Shown: positions 62,888-64,000 of the stretch, piece after piece
Layout: the number at the start of each line of letters is the position of its first letter
Position numbering within the stretch: the stretch's first letter is position 1
NCBI GenBank assembly: GCA_031292625.1
Contig: JARLGU010000006.1
Coordinates: 62,001-126,000 of the forward strand
Length of the DNA stretch: 64,000 nt
Source: Capsulimonadaceae bacterium
Lineage (GTDB): Bacteria > Armatimonadota > Armatimonadia > Armatimonadales > Capsulimonadaceae
Reading direction: 5' to 3'
Notes under the pieces: model-generated
What the model was told of the DNA's origin: nothing
The model's input: only the letters and a program-made list of their open reading frames with translations
Databases searched by the model: none
Made by a program: the position numbers and the translations under genes

Positions 62888-63474
62888 GTGCGTGTTGCAA
62901 GGCTTCCGGCGTCCCACGTGTCCAGGCTCTGATCAGGAACATCTCCCGAAATCCACTGCGATGTGGCGTGGTCGCTGATCACCAGCGACATATGCGCCGC
63001 GCCCTCGCCGAAATCCAACTCGCCTTTATCCGAACTGTCGTCGGGATAGACCATCCACTCCCACGTTCCCTCATTTGACATCGTGCCGTTAATCTCAGCG
63101 TTGCGGATCCTCAGATCGTCGCCGAGCTGGATCTCCTTGATCTGATCCGCCTGGCTGTCCGTCGTCACCGCGCCAGTCGTATCAGGCGTTACGGATTCCT
63201 CGACGAGCGAGCTGCCCGTCGCTCTGATGCGCACCGGCATTCCGAGCGCGACTGCCTGCATCGCGGCGTCGGCGGGCAACCGAGCGATTTGCGCCTCCGT
63301 GTCCGATTCGGCGCGCGAACGCTCGTAAGCGACGACGCGCGGAAGAGCTGCCGCCGCGGCGATCAAGAGGATGGCCATAACCACCGTCATCTCGATCATG
63401 GTCGCCCCAGAACGCTCGCGCCTCAACCGTGCTCCGCGGCGCCCGTCATTGATCGCTCGTGATGTCGGCCGCAT
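62884..63474 (-). CDS. gspH: GspH-type minor pseudopilin
   Basis: A 196-residue pseudopilin. Cleavage site R-S-G-A-T-M-I-E-M-T-V-V (~20-31). The start is ATG 63474, which has GGAGAAGGC before it and overlaps gspG by 29 bases; translational coupling is likely. Confidence 0.88.
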   Translation of the reverse strand: MRPTSRAINDGRRGARLRRERSGATMIEMTVVMAILLIAAAAALPRVVAYERSRAESDTEAQIARLPADAAMQAVALGMPVRIRATGSSLVEESVTPDTTGAVTTDSQADQIKEIQLGDDLRIRNAEINGTMSNEGTWEWMVYPDDSSDKGELDFGEGAAHMSLVISDHATSQWISGDVPDQSLDTWDAGSLATRT

Positions 63475-63880
63475 TGCCTTCTCCACCCGGCTGACCATCG
63501 GCGCCGTAGGACGTGATCAGGAAATCCTGCCCCGAAGGACCGGGCGACTGGTAAACGTAATCGTTGCCCCACGGATCCTTCGATAGGTCCTTGGTAAGAT
63601 ACGGTCCCTTCCAGCGCGGGCAGTCGCTCGGCTGGTTCTGCAGCGCGGACAGCCCCTCTTCCGTCGTCGGGAAGCGGTCGTTGTCGAGGCGGAACTGTTG
63701 CAAGCTGCTCGAAAGCGTTGCGATGTCGCTCTTCGCCGTGGCAACCTTAGCGTCGTCAGCGCGCCCAAGCAGCCTGGGGATGATCAGCGAGGCCAGAATC
63801 GCCAGGATCAAAATAACGACCAGCATCTCGATGAGCGTAAATGCGTGGCGTGCTCGTTGATTTCTATATTTCATCATCAT
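63446..63880 (-). CDS. gspG: Major pseudopilin GspG
   Basis: A 144-residue major pseudopilin. The helix F-T-L-I-E-M-L-V-V-I-L-I-L-A has Glu5 and a hydrophobic N-terminus; the C-terminal calcium-type loop includes D-P-W-G-N-D-Y-V-Y and G-A-D-G-Q-P-G-G-E-G, as in GspG. The residue before the cleavage point is Ala (R-H-A-F-T), not Gly. The start is the first of three ATG codons. It follows gspF by 30 bases. Confidence 0.95.
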   Translation of the reverse strand: MMMKYRNQRARHAFTLIEMLVVILILAILASLIIPRLLGRADDAKVATAKSDIATLSSSLQQFRLDNDRFPTTEEGLSALQNQPSDCPRWKGPYLTKDLSKDPWGNDYVYQSPGPSGQDFLITSYGADGQPGGEGNAADITSDQ

Positions 63881-63910
63881 TTATATGCATCCAAGCCAGG
63901 CCGGGCCTGG

Positions 63911-64000
63911 TTATTTCACCAGGTTCTGCGCCTGGTAGATCGGTAGCAGCACCGAAAGAACGACAAAGCCCACGACGGTTCCCATGCTCAGGACGATGAT
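63911..64000 (-). CDS. gspF: GspF-type inner-membrane platform protein, C-terminal end (window edge)
   Basis: The last 29 residues end V-G-F-V-V-L-S-V-L-L-P-I-Y-Q-A-Q-N-L-V-K and the stop at 63911-63913. This is the typical end of GspF/PilC (a transmembrane helix and P-I-x-x-x-x-x-L). The rest lies past the window edge. Confidence 0.8.
   Translation of the reverse strand: MIVLSMGTVVGFVVLSVLLPIYQAQNLVK

Overview
The window is a GC-rich bacterial chromosome segment (GC well over half by eye) with dense, mostly single-copy housekeeping and accessory genes. Several features point to Armatimonadota (a Capsulimonas-like lineage) or a near relative: two DUF1559-type pseudopilins with the H-X9-DG signature, a CIRCE-controlled groESL operon, a complete minor-pseudopilin/secretin cluster, a GH57 branching enzyme, and a nickel-pincer cofactor set (larE, larB, larC). 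This placement is inference; no rRNA gene or marker phylogeny is available. I recognised no tRNA, rRNA, CRISPR array, insertion sequence or prophage.

Layout. 1-2.9 kb (minus): the end of a beta-propeller glycosidase-like gene and three secreted or unknown proteins. 3-9 kb (minus): tetR-tolC-emrA-emrB-like tripartite efflux operon with a probable operator. 9.06-11.2 kb: groES-groEL with a near-consensus promoter and perfect CIRCE. 11.3-16.4 kb: small secreted/membrane proteins, a dehydrogenase, a flavoprotein, and two large intergenic repeat elements. 16.5-19.3 kb: pdxS-pdxT-beta-propeller. 19.3-22.6 kb (minus): GT39-like glycosyltransferase, pyrD, pyrK. 23-25.9 kb: a PAS/GAF/PP2C phosphatase. 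25.9-32 kb: sugar-related enzymes, gpmA, GH57 enzyme. 32.1-34.5 kb (minus): ECF sigma / anti-sigma / RseB-like trio. 34.8-39.2 kb: sucC, a DUF4177 gene, sucD, mdh. 39.2-43.1 kb (minus): Fe/Zn-binding cysteine protein, rhodanese operon, DsbD-alpha-like protein, 2-hydroxyacid dehydrogenase. 43.1-46.3 kb (minus): LacI regulator and two DUF1559 pseudopilins. 46.5-55.1 kb (plus): FGGY gluconokinase-like, LarA homologue, uxaC, uxuB-like SDR, larE, larB, larC. 55.2-64 kb (minus): type II secretion / type IV pilus-like operon gspF(part)-G-H-I-J-K-L-M-C/P-D.

Most interesting system. The 46.5-55.1 kb cluster reads as a self-contained glucuronate route: UxaC makes fructuronate, the UxuB-like SDR reduces it to D-mannonate, a nickel-pincer LarA homologue could epimerise D-mannonate to D-gluconate, and the FGGY kinase could make 6-phosphogluconate. 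The cofactor genes larE, larB and larC follow in the same direction. No mannonate dehydratase or KDG kinase is present in the window. A strong promoter with a LacI-type palindrome precedes the kinase.

Second most interesting. A family of about 40-bp terminator-like palindromes occurs in at least seven intergenic places, as single copies or as inverted pairs (REPIN-like doublets). One doublet has amplified an internal 93-bp unit into a tandem array (14684-15024). Copies sit before larA, larE and larC.
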